DNA from: Peptoniphilus duerdenii ATCC BAA-1640 | Lineage (GTDB): Bacteria > Bacillota > Clostridia > Tissierellales > Peptoniphilaceae | Direction: 5' to 3' | NCBI RefSeq assembly: GCF_000146345.1 | Contig: NZ_GL397071.1 | Coordinates: 1,344,242 to 1,408,241, forward strand | DNA length: 64,000 nt | Part shown: in pieces, positions 38,261 to 47,986 of the stretch | Layout of the letters: the number at the start of each line of letters is the position of its first letter | Position numbering within the stretch: position 1 is the first letter of the stretch | The notes under the pieces: generated by a model | Told to the model about the DNA's origin: nothing | What the model saw: only the letters and a program-made list of their open reading frames with translations | The model's database searches: none | Position numbers and translations under genes: made by a program

Positions 38261-38328
38261 ACTGTTTTAGTGAAACATGTACTTCTTAATTCTTTTTTAT
38301 TTAAGAAATTAAGAGGAAGGAGGAAAAA

Positions 38329-40170
38329 GTGAGGAATTTTGAAAAGATAACAGCACTCTATGAGAGATTAAGTCGAGATGATGAACTTGAAGGAGAAAGT
38401 AACTCAATCGTTAATCAAAAGAAAATCCTTGAAGAATATGCAAGTAAGAATAATTTAACCAACATCATCCATTTTACAGATGACGGAATAAGCGGGACAC
38501 AGTTTGATAGACCAGGCTTTATGGAAATGATGAATGGAGTAAATACTGGAAATATCGGTTGTATCATCGTAAAGGATATGAGTAGACTCGGCAGAGATTA
38601 TCTCAAAGTTGGTCAATGTATGGAGATATTAAGACAAAAGGGCGTAAGACTGATTGCTATCAATGACAATGTAGACAGCTTTTACAGAGAAGATGATTTT
38701 ACCCCTTTTAGAAATATTATGAATGAATGGTATGCAAGAGATACTTCAAGAAAAATACAATCTACATTTAGATCAAAAGGAGAAAGCGGAAAGCATACGG
38801 CAAGCACTCCACCTTATGGCTACATCAAAGATGAAAAAGACAAAGATAAGTGGATTGTAGATGAAAAGGCAGCCGAGATAGTAAGACGAATATTTAATCT
38901 TACAATGGACGGAGCAGGACCATACAAAATAGCGAAGATACTGGAAGCAGATAAGATAGATATACCCGCTTATCATCAGCAAAAAATGGGATATGGATTA
39001 CATCAAAGCAAGAACTTTGAATATCCTTATCGTTGGTGTAGTTCCACAATTGCCAGTATCTTAAAGAAAAAAGAATACTTAGGGCATACAGTTAACTTTA
39101 AAACAAGAAAGCATTTCAAGGATAAGAAAAGCAAATATGTATCCGAAGATAAATGGCTCATCTTTGAAAATACTCACGAAGCAATCATAGACCAAGAAAC
39201 CTTTGATAATGTACAAAGAATTCGAGGGAATGTAAAAAGGTATCCAGATGGTTGGGGAGAATATCATCCATTAACAGGACTGATGTATTGTGCAGATTGT
39301 GGAAGCAAGATGTATGTTCATAGGACAAATAACTATAAGAATATTCCTTATTATGTTTGCAGTAATTATAAGAAAGTACCTTGCGGAACGCTATGTCCAT
39401 CAGCTCATAGGATAAAAGCAGAAGTAGTCTTAAACCTTATCCAAGAAACATTAAAAGATATAAAAAATTATCTTGATGAAGATAATGAAGCATTTATTCA
39501 TTCCATTCAAAATGAAATGGAAGAAAAGGAAAAAATAGAGATAGAAAAGAAAAAGATAAGATTAACAGAAAGCCAAAACAGGCTTCAAGAGCTGGAACGA
39601 TTGATGTGCAGAATTTATGAAGATATGATTTTAGATAAGATACCGAATAATCGCTATGAAATTTTAAATAACCAATATGAAACTGAGCAACTCACGTTAA
39701 GTAAAGAGATTAAAGACTTAGAGCTTGTAATATCAAGATATGAAAAGGAAACAGATAAGGCAAGAAAATTCATATCCCTTATTAGTCGTTATGAAAACTT
39801 TGATAATCTCACAAACACAATGATAAATGAGTTTGTAAAGAAGATAATCATTCATGAAAGAGATAGGAAAGGCAGTCAAACATCAAAGCAAAAAATAGAA
39901 ATTTACTTTAATTTCATAGGTAATTATGAACTTCCACAGGCGGAGTTAAGTGAGGAAGAAAAACAAAAACTTGAGGAAGAAGAAAGAAAAATCAAGGAAA
40001 GAAAAGACAAGCTACATCAAAATTACCTGAAACGAAAAGCAAGCGGAAAACAGAAAGAGTATGAAGATAAATATAAGGCAAGGAGAGAACAGAAGAAACA
40101 GGAGAAATTAAAGGTTCTAAAAAGAGCAGGAGTACCATTAAGTGATTTTCAACGAAAGATTTTAGATTGA
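38329..40170 (+). CDS. Large serine recombinase, TnpX family
   Basis: A 613-residue recombinase starting at GTG with GGAAGGAGG upstream. The catalytic serine is in [47 protein letters not shown], a zinc ribbon (CADCGSKM...C-N-C-TLC) and a long C-terminal coiled coil follow. TnpX enzymes excise and insert Tn4451-type elements using a short core. It is similar to the recombinase of element 1 but has a longer basic tail. Confidence 0.95.
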   Translation: MRNFEKITALYERLSRDDELEGESNSIVNQKKILEEYASKNNLTNIIHFTDDGISGTQFDRPGFMEMMNGVNTGNIGCIIVKDMSRLGRDYLKVGQCMEILRQKGVRLIAINDNVDSFYREDDFTPFRNIMNEWYARDTSRKIQSTFRSKGESGKHTASTPPYGYIKDEKDKDKWIVDEKAAEIVRRIFNLTMDGAGPYKIAKILEADKIDIPAYHQQKMGYGLHQSKNFEYPYRWCSSTIASILKKKEYLGHTVNFKTRKHFKDKKSKYVSEDKWLIFENTHEAIIDQETFDNVQRIRGNVKRYPDGWGEYHPLTGLMYCADCGSKMYVHRTNNYKNIPYYVCSNYKKVPCGTLCPSAHRIKAEVVLNLIQETLKDIKNYLDEDNEAFIHSIQNEMEEKEKIEIEKKKIRLTESQNRLQELERLMCRIYEDMILDKIPNNRYEILNNQYETEQLTLSKEIKDLELVISRYEKETDKARKFISLISRYENFDNLTNTMINEFVKKIIIHERDRKGSQTSKQKIEIYFNFIGNYELPQAELSEEEKQKLEEEERKIKERKDKLHQNYLKRKASGKQKEYEDKYKARREQKKQEKLKVLKRAGVPLSDFQRKILD

Positions 40171-40206
40171 CTTTTCGGTTAGAGTATGCTAACATATGAA
40201 TAAAGA

Positions 40207-40228
40207 ACGAATGTCGGTCAATAGGCGG
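40207..40228 (+). promoter_or_regulatory. Candidate TetR operator at the regulator gene
   Basis: GAACGAATGTCGGTCA upstream of the regulator resembles GAACGAACTCGTTCGGTA at 40925-40941. Shared half-sites suggest autoregulation. Confidence 0.4.
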
Positions 40229-40235
40229 TGAGATT

Positions 40236-40850
40236 TTGGTAAAGAGAAATGTAAAAGATCCAGAAGAAAGAAAACAGGAGCTTATAAACATAGCATCCAG
40301 ACTTTTTGAAAAGTATGGGTATGAGAAAGTTTCTGTTAGAGATATTCTCGCAGAAGTTAATGGAGCGCCGGGAATGTTTTATTATTATTTCAAATCAAAA
40401 GAAGATATTTTCTTGGCTTGTATGGAAACATATTTTGAAGAAAAACTAAAAAATAAGTTGGATATACTTCAAAATAAGGAAATGGATTACGAAGAAAGAA
40501 TAAAAATTGTAAGAGAACTTATAGTAAAAGATATCGGTCAATTTACAACAAGATATAATTTCTCGAAAGAGAATTCAATTACAGATAACTCTTACAGGCT
40601 ATGGGAATTAATTCATTACATTGGAAAATTTATAGATGTCTATTCAGAGTTTATAATTGAAGGAATTGAAAATAAAAAAATAGAAAATAATATGGGAATA
40701 AACAGAGAAAATGTGAGAAGTTTTGCAGCTTTTATTTTATACGGAGCTGTTGGAACAATATATAATGACTATATTATTAAGGGAGAAAACAAAACAAATT
40801 CAAGTGAAGCCTTTGGAATAATAAGCGAACTATTTCAAAGACCTCAGTAG
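40236..40850 (+). CDS. TetR/AcrR-family regulator of the transporter cargo
   Basis: A 204-residue regulator starting at TTG. The N-terminal HTH reads RKQELINIASRLFEKYGYEKVSVRDILAEVNGAPGMFYYYFKSKEDIF (~12-58); the C-terminal ligand domain is unspecific. It lies directly before the two ABC genes, with a palindrome at their ribosome-binding site, so it probably represses the cargo operon until an inducer arrives. Confidence 0.88.
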   Translation: MVKRNVKDPEERKQELINIASRLFEKYGYEKVSVRDILAEVNGAPGMFYYYFKSKEDIFLACMETYFEEKLKNKLDILQNKEMDYEERIKIVRELIVKDIGQFTTRYNFSKENSITDNSYRLWELIHYIGKFIDVYSEFIIEGIENKKIENNMGINRENVRSFAAFILYGAVGTIYNDYIIKGENKTNSSEAFGIISELFQRPQ

Positions 40851-40875
40851 AGAAAAATAAAATATAAGTATTTTA

Positions 40876-40915
40876 CAAGGGAAACATCAATGGTGTTTTC
40901 CTTGTATTAGTTTTA
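40876..40915 (+). terminator. Possible terminator after the TetR gene
   Basis: ACAAGG-AAACA pairs with TGTTT-CCTTGT; the T tract is poor (ATTAGTTTT). Confidence 0.4.
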
Positions 40916-40924
40916 AGGCAAATG

Positions 40925-40941
40925 AACGAACTCGTTCGGTA
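40925..40941. promoter_or_regulatory. Palindromic operator before the ABC genes
   Basis: CGAAC-TC-GTTCG (40927-40938) is a perfect inverted repeat 5 bases before GGAGG of the first ABC gene. It is the best candidate binding site for the neighbouring TetR protein. Confidence 0.55.
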
Positions 40942-40957
40942 AGGAGGTATGTTTTAG

Positions 40958-42727
40958 ATGAAAAAGAAGAAATCAATCAAAGATATTATTTCCTACAGTG
41001 AAATAAAAAAAGGACAACTTGTAGGGGGAATATTATTTGTTAGTCTTGGAATGCTATTAAGTATTTGTCCAATTTTGGTGATATACAAAGTCATAAAATC
41101 TCTATTTTTATATGGAAAATTAGAACAAAGTACAATACAGTTCTGCACCTATGGACTTGCAGCAGTGGTATTGTCATATTGCTTAACTTACATTGGCGGT
41201 ATTTTATGCCATAAGTTTTCATATGTTTTAATAGCTAACTTAAAAAAGAAGATATTATTTCATATTGGGAACCTTCCTTTAGGATTTTTCACTGGGGACA
41301 ACAAGTCAAAAATAAGGCAAGTATTAGGATCGGATATGAATCAAATTGAGGGATACTTTTCTCATCAATTACCAAATTTAATTTCAACTTTAGCACTAAT
41401 TTTAGCAATGATAATTGTTATGTTGAAGATAAATTTAATATTAGGTCTTACGACTTTGTTAATTATATTTGTCGGTTTAGGAATTCAGATTGCAATCATG
41501 GCAAAGATTATAAAGTCGGGTGGACTTGAGAAGAACTTTGCGATTTTGGATCAAATTAATTCAGCAACTACTGAATACGTTAAAGGTATGCCGGAAGTGA
41601 AAATATTTGGAACAGGAGCAAAATCATTTAAAACTTTTTCAAAGTCAGTAGGAGAATATAGAGACTTTACAAGTTCGATGACTTCAATGATAAGACCGGG
41701 ATTTGTTTCATTTAGAATGTTTATTTTATCTGTTGCTACATTCATAGTTCCAGTAGGAATACTTTTAATGTCACGAAATAATAACTTGGATTTTGCTACA
41801 GTTTTTATTTTCTATTTGATTCTTGCACCTGCCATTAGCGTACCTGCATTAAAACTTAGAGATTTTGCAGAAGGAATGAATTTACTAAATGAAGTTGTTT
41901 TGAGAATCTACGAAATTATAGATCAAAAAGAATTGGCAATCGAAGATAGTGAGGAAGAGATAAAAGGTCATAATCTTGAATTCGAGAATGTAAGCTTTTC
42001 TTATGGAGATGAAGAGGTTTTAAAGAATATAAGCTTCTGTGCTAAACAAGGAGAAGTTACAGCATTAGTTGGCTATTCGGGAGCAGGCAAATCTACCATT
42101 GGAACGCTAATACCGAGATTTTATGATCCTTCAGAAGGCTCTATTAAAATCGGTGGAGTTAATATAAAAAATATTCCGATGAACGCCTTAATGGACAAGA
42201 TAGCATTTGTTTTTCAAGACAGTGATCTTATCACAGATACAGTCTTCAATAATGTTGCTATGGCAAAGCCAGGTTCTACAAAAGAGGATGTCATAAAAGC
42301 ATGTAAAAAAGCAAGATGTCATGATTTCATTGAAAAACTTCCTGATGGGTATGATACTGTTTTGGGTAAAGGAACTTATTTATCTGGCGGAGAGAAACAA
42401 CGTATTGCAGTAGCAAGAGCGATTTTAAAGAATGCACCAATATTAGTATTAGACGAGGCAACAAGTTTTGCAGACTCTGAAAATGAATATCTTATGCAGG
42501 AAGCTTTATCTGAATTGGTTAAGGATAAGACGGTTATCATGATTGCTCATAGGTTAAATACCATAGAGCATGCAAATCAAATTTTAGTAATATCTGATGG
42601 AAAAATTGCAGAAAGAGGTAAGCATGAAGATTTAATCGTTGCAGATGGAATATATAAGCGACTCTTTGATATTTATAAGAAGACAAATATTTGGCAAATG
42701 GATATAGAAGGGAGTGAGAATGAATGA
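40958..42727 (+). CDS. ABC transporter ATPase/permease, subunit 1
   Basis: A 589-residue protein with six membrane helices and a C-terminal ATPase: Walker A GYSGAGKST (~367), signature LSGGEKQRIAVARA, Walker B ILVLDEATSFAD (the usual SALD is SFAD). It is an exporter-fold half-transporter, but this pair with MptD-type S component and ECF genes resembles siderophore/metal-related import clusters (YbtP/YbtQ-like). The substrate is unknown. AAGGAGG precedes the ATG; the stop overlaps the next gene by four bases. Confidence 0.88.
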   Translation: MKKKKSIKDIISYSEIKKGQLVGGILFVSLGMLLSICPILVIYKVIKSLFLYGKLEQSTIQFCTYGLAAVVLSYCLTYIGGILCHKFSYVLIANLKKKILFHIGNLPLGFFTGDNKSKIRQVLGSDMNQIEGYFSHQLPNLISTLALILAMIIVMLKINLILGLTTLLIIFVGLGIQIAIMAKIIKSGGLEKNFAILDQINSATTEYVKGMPEVKIFGTGAKSFKTFSKSVGEYRDFTSSMTSMIRPGFVSFRMFILSVATFIVPVGILLMSRNNNLDFATVFIFYLILAPAISVPALKLRDFAEGMNLLNEVVLRIYEIIDQKELAIEDSEEEIKGHNLEFENVSFSYGDEEVLKNISFCAKQGEVTALVGYSGAGKSTIGTLIPRFYDPSEGSIKIGGVNIKNIPMNALMDKIAFVFQDSDLITDTVFNNVAMAKPGSTKEDVIKACKKARCHDFIEKLPDGYDTVLGKGTYLSGGEKQRIAVARAILKNAPILVLDEATSFADSENEYLMQEALSELVKDKTVIMIAHRLNTIEHANQILVISDGKIAERGKHEDLIVADGIYKRLFDIYKKTNIWQMDIEGSENE

Positions 42728-44448
42728 TAAGAAATATTACATTAGGAAAGATGAATAATATAAGAAAATCAATTATTTTAAATGTTTTGGCATCTATTTC
42801 CAACCTTATACCATTTATTGCTTTGGCGAAAATTGTAGAAAAACTATTTTTAAATAGAGGTGCAGATAGTATAGATACGAGCCTTTTATGGAAGTATTTT
42901 GGGATAATGGCAGTATTTTTCTTAATAACATTCTTATTGGAAAATTTAGCCACAAAATATACCTATGAACTTGGATACAAGACAAGTGCAGATGGAAGAA
43001 TAGAGCTTGCAGACCACATAAGAAAATTGCCGATAGGTTATATTTCAGGAAAAAGTTCAGCGGAGATCTTAGATACATTAATGAATGATTTTTTCAAAGT
43101 TGAAACGGCAGTAACGCATCAATTACCTCAATTTTTCAGTGGTATATGTGTAGCGATTCTTTGCTCGATATTATTTTTGATAATTAATGTAAAAATGGGA
43201 ATAGCAACACTTATAGGACTACCTATTTCTGTTCTACTTCTTACACTCATGCAAAACTTTCAGAAACAAATTTATTTAAAAACAAAGAAAATGAGGATAA
43301 AAGAGGAAGAAGATATAAATGAATATTTGGATGCCATTAAGACTCTAAAAGCTTATAACAGCTTAGATGATACATTAACAAAACTTGAAGAAGATATAGA
43401 TAACTCAAGAAATGCAAATATTAAGAGTGAGAAAGGGGTTGGTTCATTAACTACTATAGCAAGTATGATTTTAAGAATAGGACTTCCTTTGATGAGTTTA
43501 GCGGGTTCCTATTTGTTTATAAATGGATCTTTGGAAATTGATACATTTTTAATGTTCTTATTTGTAGGCACAAGGATTTTTGACCCCTTGGAGCTTGCAC
43601 TTGTAAATTATACAGGTCTACAAATGGCATCAGTTTCAGGAGAGAGAATCATTAACTTGCTTAACGCTAAACCTATGTCAGGAAATTGCGATGTGAACGA
43701 AAGCAACAAAATTGAAATCTGTGATGTTTCATTTTCTTATAAGGACTCTAAGGTTATCGATAATGTGTCATTAGACATTAATGAAAATGAATTAACTGCT
43801 TTTGTTGGTTACTCTGGCTCTGGGAAATCTACACTAATTAAATTAATCTCCAGATTTTATGATCCTAATGAAGGGACAATTAAAATTGGTGGGGTGGATT
43901 TGCTAACAGCCAATCCTGATAAATTAATGGAAAAATTTTCTGTTGTTTTTCAAGATGTATATCTTTTTAAAGACACAATTTATAACAACATAAAGTTTGG
44001 TAATGAAGATGCGAGTAAAGATGAAATAATGAATGCTGCAAAAATGGCAGGAGCTTATGACTTTATAGTCAAAAAAGATGATGGATTTGAAACTATGATT
44101 GGACAAGGAGGAGCGACTCTGTCTGGAGGTGAGAAACAAAGAATATCAATAGCGAGAGCAATATTAAAAAACGCCCCAATAATACTACTTGATGAAGCAA
44201 CATCTTCGCTTGATCCTGAAAATGAACTTATTATACAAGAAGCAATATCAAATTTAATTAAGAATAAAACAGTTGTGGTTGTAGCTCATAAATTAAGGAG
44301 CGTAATGGGAGCTGATAAAATTGTTGTTTTAAACAAAGGAAAGGTAGAGGAAGTTGGGAAGCATGAAGAACTTATTAAAAATGAAGGACTATATAAAGAC
44401 TTATGGAACTATCAAGAAAAGTCTAAAGAATGGAAGATTGTACAGTAA
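42724..44448 (+). CDS. ABC transporter ATPase/permease, subunit 2
   Basis: A 574-residue half-transporter, partner of the previous gene. Six membrane helices lie in residues ~15-290, then Walker A GYSGSGKST, signature LSGGEKQRISIARA and Walker B IILLDEATSSLDPEN. Subunit 1 carries a modified D-loop, so the heterodimer may have one weaker ATP site, as is common in such pairs. It is followed by an ECF module within 25 bases, implying a common transcript. Confidence 0.88.
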   Translation: MIRNITLGKMNNIRKSIILNVLASISNLIPFIALAKIVEKLFLNRGADSIDTSLLWKYFGIMAVFFLITFLLENLATKYTYELGYKTSADGRIELADHIRKLPIGYISGKSSAEILDTLMNDFFKVETAVTHQLPQFFSGICVAILCSILFLIINVKMGIATLIGLPISVLLLTLMQNFQKQIYLKTKKMRIKEEEDINEYLDAIKTLKAYNSLDDTLTKLEEDIDNSRNANIKSEKGVGSLTTIASMILRIGLPLMSLAGSYLFINGSLEIDTFLMFLFVGTRIFDPLELALVNYTGLQMASVSGERIINLLNAKPMSGNCDVNESNKIEICDVSFSYKDSKVIDNVSLDINENELTAFVGYSGSGKSTLIKLISRFYDPNEGTIKIGGVDLLTANPDKLMEKFSVVFQDVYLFKDTIYNNIKFGNEDASKDEIMNAAKMAGAYDFIVKKDDGFETMIGQGGATLSGGEKQRISIARAILKNAPIILLDEATSSLDPENELIIQEAISNLIKNKTVVVVAHKLRSVMGADKIVVLNKGKVEEVGKHEELIKNEGLYKDLWNYQEKSKEWKIVQ

Positions 44449-44473
44449 CAATCAATTTTAAGGGAGGAAACTT

Positions 44474-45064
44474 ATGAAAACACAAAAGAAATCATCAAAA
44501 AACGCAGTTACAGCCGGTGTTTTAATTGCACTTTACTTTGTAACATATGCAGTAATTGGGGCAATATCTATGCCTGTCCCTGTTTTATTTTTACTAATGC
44601 CTATGCTTGTAGCACTATTTGCTGCACCAACCTATCATATGCTTCTTGCAAAGACAAGGTCAGCTACTGCTATTGTAATCGCAGCTATTTTACCAAGTAT
44701 TTTATTAGTTGCAACTGGGCATATTCCAATTGCACCATTAGTGGCAGTGCCTGCCGGAATAATTGCTATGTTCATAGCAAAAGGTGGAAATTATACAGAC
44801 TTTAAGAAAAATACAATTAGTCATATGTTTTTTTCTCTAAACTTATTTGGAGGCTTTTTACCAATTTGGGTTATGAGAGAAGCGTTTTTTGAAAGTGTAA
44901 TAAAAGGTGGCTTAGATCAAAGCTTTTGTAACACAGTAAGAGCATGGACACCAATATGGATGTTACCAGTTATGATTATAGGAACATTTATATTCTCTTT
45001 GATTGGTTCTTATTTTACAAAGAAAATACTAAATAAAAAGTTGGAATCCGCAGGAGTTTTATAA
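44474..45064 (+). CDS. MptD-family ECF transporter S component
   Basis: A 196-residue membrane protein of six helices in the MptD/Trep_Strep group: AVTAGVLIALYFVTYAVIGAISMPVPVLFLLMPMLVALFAAP... and TIWVMR-like loop FLPIWVMREAFFESVI. S components bind the substrate; that of this family is not known to me. GGGAGG precedes the ATG. Its stop overlaps the next start (ATAATG). Confidence 0.85.
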   Translation: MKTQKKSSKNAVTAGVLIALYFVTYAVIGAISMPVPVLFLLMPMLVALFAAPTYHMLLAKTRSATAIVIAAILPSILLVATGHIPIAPLVAVPAGIIAMFIAKGGNYTDFKKNTISHMFFSLNLFGGFLPIWVMREAFFESVIKGGLDQSFCNTVRAWTPIWMLPVMIIGTFIFSLIGSYFTKKILNKKLESAGVL

Positions 45065-45792
45065 TGGAAAATTCAAAGTTTGTTCTGGGGTCAAAATATG
45101 ACCTCAGAACAAAACTTATCTTGCTTATAGGTGCGAATATTTTAATTTTTTTAGGGTTTGATTGGATCTATCAAAGCCTTATTACATTATTTTTCCTTGT
45201 CATCACTATTAGCGATGGTTATAAAAAATCCGCTATAAGGTATATTTTATTTTTTGTAATAAGTGTAGTATTGGAAAAATCTTTAACCTATTTTAGTATG
45301 AATTTTCTTTTGAATTTAACTTTATTTATCTTGGCAATTGGAAGAAAATTTCTGCCATGTATTATCGTGGGTAAATGGATTTTAAATTCAACATCTGTTT
45401 CCAGTGCAGTGGCAACTTTACAAAAATTAAAACTTTCAAAAGACTCGCTCATAATGATTTCTGTAATATTTAGATGTTTGCCTACTATTAAAGACGAATG
45501 GAGTCATATAAATATGGCGATGAAAACAAGAGGGATTAGCGTTAGTCTTTATAATTTATTTCATAGACCTGCTGCGACAATGGAATACTTTTTTGTACCC
45601 TTATTCGTAAGTGTAATAGAAATCGGGGATGAGCTATCCCAATCAGCCATTATAAGGGGGCTTGATGCTCCTGTTAACAAAACAAGTAGACACCTAATTA
45701 AGTTTAGAAAAAATGATATTGGTGTTCTAATTCTTATGATTTTAATTTTATCAATAGTAATATTTATGAAAGTGTCAGGGTGGGACTTATGA
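45064..45792 (+). CDS. ECF transporter T component
   Basis: A 242-residue membrane protein of the CbiQ/EcfT family with four to six helices and the coupling motifs KTRGISVSLYNLF and SAIIRGLDAP (A-R-G signatures that contact the ATPases). It joins the S component to the energy unit. ATGA overlaps tie it to the genes on both sides. Confidence 0.87.
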   Translation: MENSKFVLGSKYDLRTKLILLIGANILIFLGFDWIYQSLITLFFLVITISDGYKKSAIRYILFFVISVVLEKSLTYFSMNFLLNLTLFILAIGRKFLPCIIVGKWILNSTSVSSAVATLQKLKLSKDSLIMISVIFRCLPTIKDEWSHINMAMKTRGISVSLYNLFHRPAATMEYFFVPLFVSVIEIGDELSQSAIIRGLDAPVNKTSRHLIKFRKNDIGVLILMILILSIVIFMKVSGWDL

Positions 45793-47174
45793 TTGAAATT
45801 AGAGAATTAAGTTTTAAGTACAAAGGAGGAGCTAATTACTCATTAAAAGATATAAACTTGAAAATCAAAAAAGGGGAATGCATTCTTCTATGCGGTAGGA
45901 GCGGTTGCGGAAAGTCGACCCTATTAAAGCTTATGAACGGTATAATACCTGAGTTTTATGATGGGGACATTTCAGGCAGTGTTATGGTCAACGGTATGAA
46001 TACATTTACTACACCAATTTATAAATTATCTAAGGATGTAGGTTCAGTTTTTCAAAATCCTAAAACACAATTTTATACAACAAACACTACAGATGAGATT
46101 GCTTTTGGTTTAGAAAATTACGGAATAGAAAGAGAAGTAATTAACAAAAGGATTAAAGAGGTCGAAAAAGAGCTTCATCTTGAAAACTTGATGAATAAAA
46201 ATATATTTAATCTTTCCGGAGGAGAAAAGCAGAAGATTGCTATAGCAAGTATTTACGCATTAAACCCTGAGATATTTATTCTTGATGAACCGTCTTCAAG
46301 CTTAGACATAAAGTCAATGAAAGAACTATCACTTACAATGAAAAAGCTTAAATCTTTAGGAAAAACTATTATTATTGCAGAACATAGGCTGTGGTATTTA
46401 AAAGACATTGTTGATAGAGCAATATATTTAGAGGATGGGAAAATCATCAGAGAATATAGTATGGAAGAAATTCAAAATTTAGATGAAGAAGAAAGATTGA
46501 AAACAGGACTTAGACATACTGAATTGCGTAGTGCTAACTTTAATAGAAAATCAAATTCTTTGCGAAAAGTACCTGAATTGGAAATAAACGACTTGCTGTA
46601 CAAAAGAAATAAGCAAACTGTTTTTAAAGTAGACAGATTAAAATTTGAAAGCGGAAATATTGTGGGCATAGTTGGAAATAACGGAATAGGAAAATCTACT
46701 TTTGCGAGAATTGTTTGTGGTCTTGGGAAACAATCCTCAGGAACAATTTGTAAAAATAATAGGAAGCTATGCTCTAAAGAGAGAGTTAGAAACAGCCTAT
46801 TAGTTATGCAAGAAATAAACAATCAGTTATTTACTGATACAGTTTATGATGAAATAAGTTTGACATCGGATATAGATGATGACAATAAAATAAACATCTA
46901 TATGGAAGATATGCAAATTGAAAAGTTAAAGCAAAAGAATCCTCATACCTTATCAGGCGGGCAGAAGCAGAGAGTGGTTATTTTAGCCGCCCTACTTTCA
47001 AATAAAAATCTACTGTTTTTTGATGAGCCGACAAGTGGGTTGGATTATGCGAGTATGAAAGTAGTCGCTGAAAATATAAAAAAATTCAAAGAAAAAAAGA
47101 AACTGATTTTGATAATTTCTCATGACTTTGAGTTTTTAGAAGTAGTCTGTGATGAAGTTATATATTTTTCGTAA
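45789..47174 (+). CDS. ECF transporter ATPase, tandem ATP-binding domains
   Basis: A 461-residue fusion of two ABC ATPases. Domain 1 has Walker A GRSGCGKST, signature LSGGEKQKIAIASI and Walker B IFILDEPSSSLD. Domain 2 has Walker A GNNGIGKST, signature [14 protein letters not shown] and Walker B LLFFDEPTSGLD. One chain therefore replaces the usual EcfA1/EcfA2 pair. ATG 45789 overlaps the T-component stop; the GTG at 45780 is rejected. Last gene of the cargo operon. Confidence 0.9.
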   Translation: MIEIRELSFKYKGGANYSLKDINLKIKKGECILLCGRSGCGKSTLLKLMNGIIPEFYDGDISGSVMVNGMNTFTTPIYKLSKDVGSVFQNPKTQFYTTNTTDEIAFGLENYGIEREVINKRIKEVEKELHLENLMNKNIFNLSGGEKQKIAIASIYALNPEIFILDEPSSSLDIKSMKELSLTMKKLKSLGKTIIIAEHRLWYLKDIVDRAIYLEDGKIIREYSMEEIQNLDEEERLKTGLRHTELRSANFNRKSNSLRKVPELEINDLLYKRNKQTVFKVDRLKFESGNIVGIVGNNGIGKSTFARIVCGLGKQSSGTICKNNRKLCSKERVRNSLLVMQEINNQLFTDTVYDEISLTSDIDDDNKINIYMEDMQIEKLKQKNPHTLSGGQKQRVVILAALLSNKNLLFFDEPTSGLDYASMKVVAENIKKFKEKKKLILIISHDFEFLEVVCDEVIYFS

Positions 47175-47262
47175 TTGATGCAGAAAGTTAAGTTGAATAT
47201 TAAAAAGGATAAGGGAACACGACAATTTTAAAAGGAGGGTATTTTTATATGGAGGGATAATT

Positions 47263-47370
47263 ATGTCAAAACTTATAGTTTCGGTTTTCACAGAACGATA
47301 TAATTATCCTTTTTTATTCTTGGAATTGCTTACACATAGCAATAATACTTTACCAGAAACGACCAAATAG
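47263..47370 (+). CDS. Possible 35-residue leader-type ORF
   Basis: The ORF starts ATG with GGAGGG 8 bases upstream, encodes MSKLIVSVFTERYNYPFLFL... (35 residues) and is followed by a strong terminator before the sigma-like gene. It could be a small protein or a leader. It lies in a 312-base gap (47175-47486) that otherwise has no gene. Confidence 0.4.
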   Translation: MSKLIVSVFTERYNYPFLFLELLTHSNNTLPETTK

Positions 47371-47402
47371 AAAATTATATAAAACATTAGTTTTTAAGCC
47401 GA

Positions 47403-47440
47403 GAGGACTTTTTACGCCAAAGTGTAGAAGTCCTCCTTTT
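47403..47440 (+). terminator. Terminator upstream of the sigma-like gene
   Basis: GAGGACTT and AAGTCCTC form the stem, with inner TAC/GTG pairing, followed by CTTTTTTA. Confidence 0.8.
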
Positions 47441-47486
47441 TTATTCTCAAAACCAAAACAGAGAACTTAAAAAGGAGGATGACTAA

Positions 47487-47903
47487 GTGGCAAAGAAAGA
47501 ATATTACCTTTATGTAAAAGGCAAAGCCGTACCTGTAAGTGAAGAAGTCTACAAAGCCTATTGGAAGATAACAGAGCATGAAAAGTATCTCCAAAGAAAA
47601 GATTGGAAGCATAATGTAATACCATTTTCGGCACTGGATCATGATGGACACTTTGTAGATAACATCATAGATGAAAAGATAGACTTAGAAAAAATTGTAG
47701 AAGTAAAAATGCGAATTGAAGAACTTCATAAAGCATTAAATACTCTTACAAAAGAAGAACGAGAACTAATGGAAGCCATCTTCTACAAAGAAGAAAGTCT
47801 AAGGTCAATCAGCAGAAGAGAGAAAGTTACACATCAAGCAATCAGTGGGAGGAGGGATAGGATTTTAGAAAAACTGAGAAAGATTTTAGAAGATAAAATC
47901 TAA
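47487..47903 (+). CDS. Sigma-70 region 4-like protein of element 3
   Basis: A 138-residue protein starting at GTG with AAGGAGG upstream. The C-terminus (HKALNTLTKEERELMEAIFYKEESLRSISRREKVTHQAISGRRDRILEKLRKIL) is a sigma region 4-type HTH; the N-terminus (EYYLYVKGKAVPVSEEVYKAYWK) is typical of sigma-like proteins in integrative elements. It has no region 2, so it is probably a transcription activator of the mobilization genes that follow. Confidence 0.82.
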   Translation: MAKKEYYLYVKGKAVPVSEEVYKAYWKITEHEKYLQRKDWKHNVIPFSALDHDGHFVDNIIDEKIDLEKIVEVKMRIEELHKALNTLTKEERELMEAIFYKEESLRSISRREKVTHQAISGRRDRILEKLRKILEDKI

Positions 47904-47986
47904 AAACTTGGAAAGGTTAAGTGTCAAAAAAGGTGCTTAACCTTTCTTTATGGAAACAAGCAGATACCAAAACGGAGGAATTAAAA

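Noticed and set aside
38233..38289. The 19 residues ending the virD4 5' fragment as native sequence
   Set aside because: They are encoded by the left end of element 3 and do not match TraG proteins.
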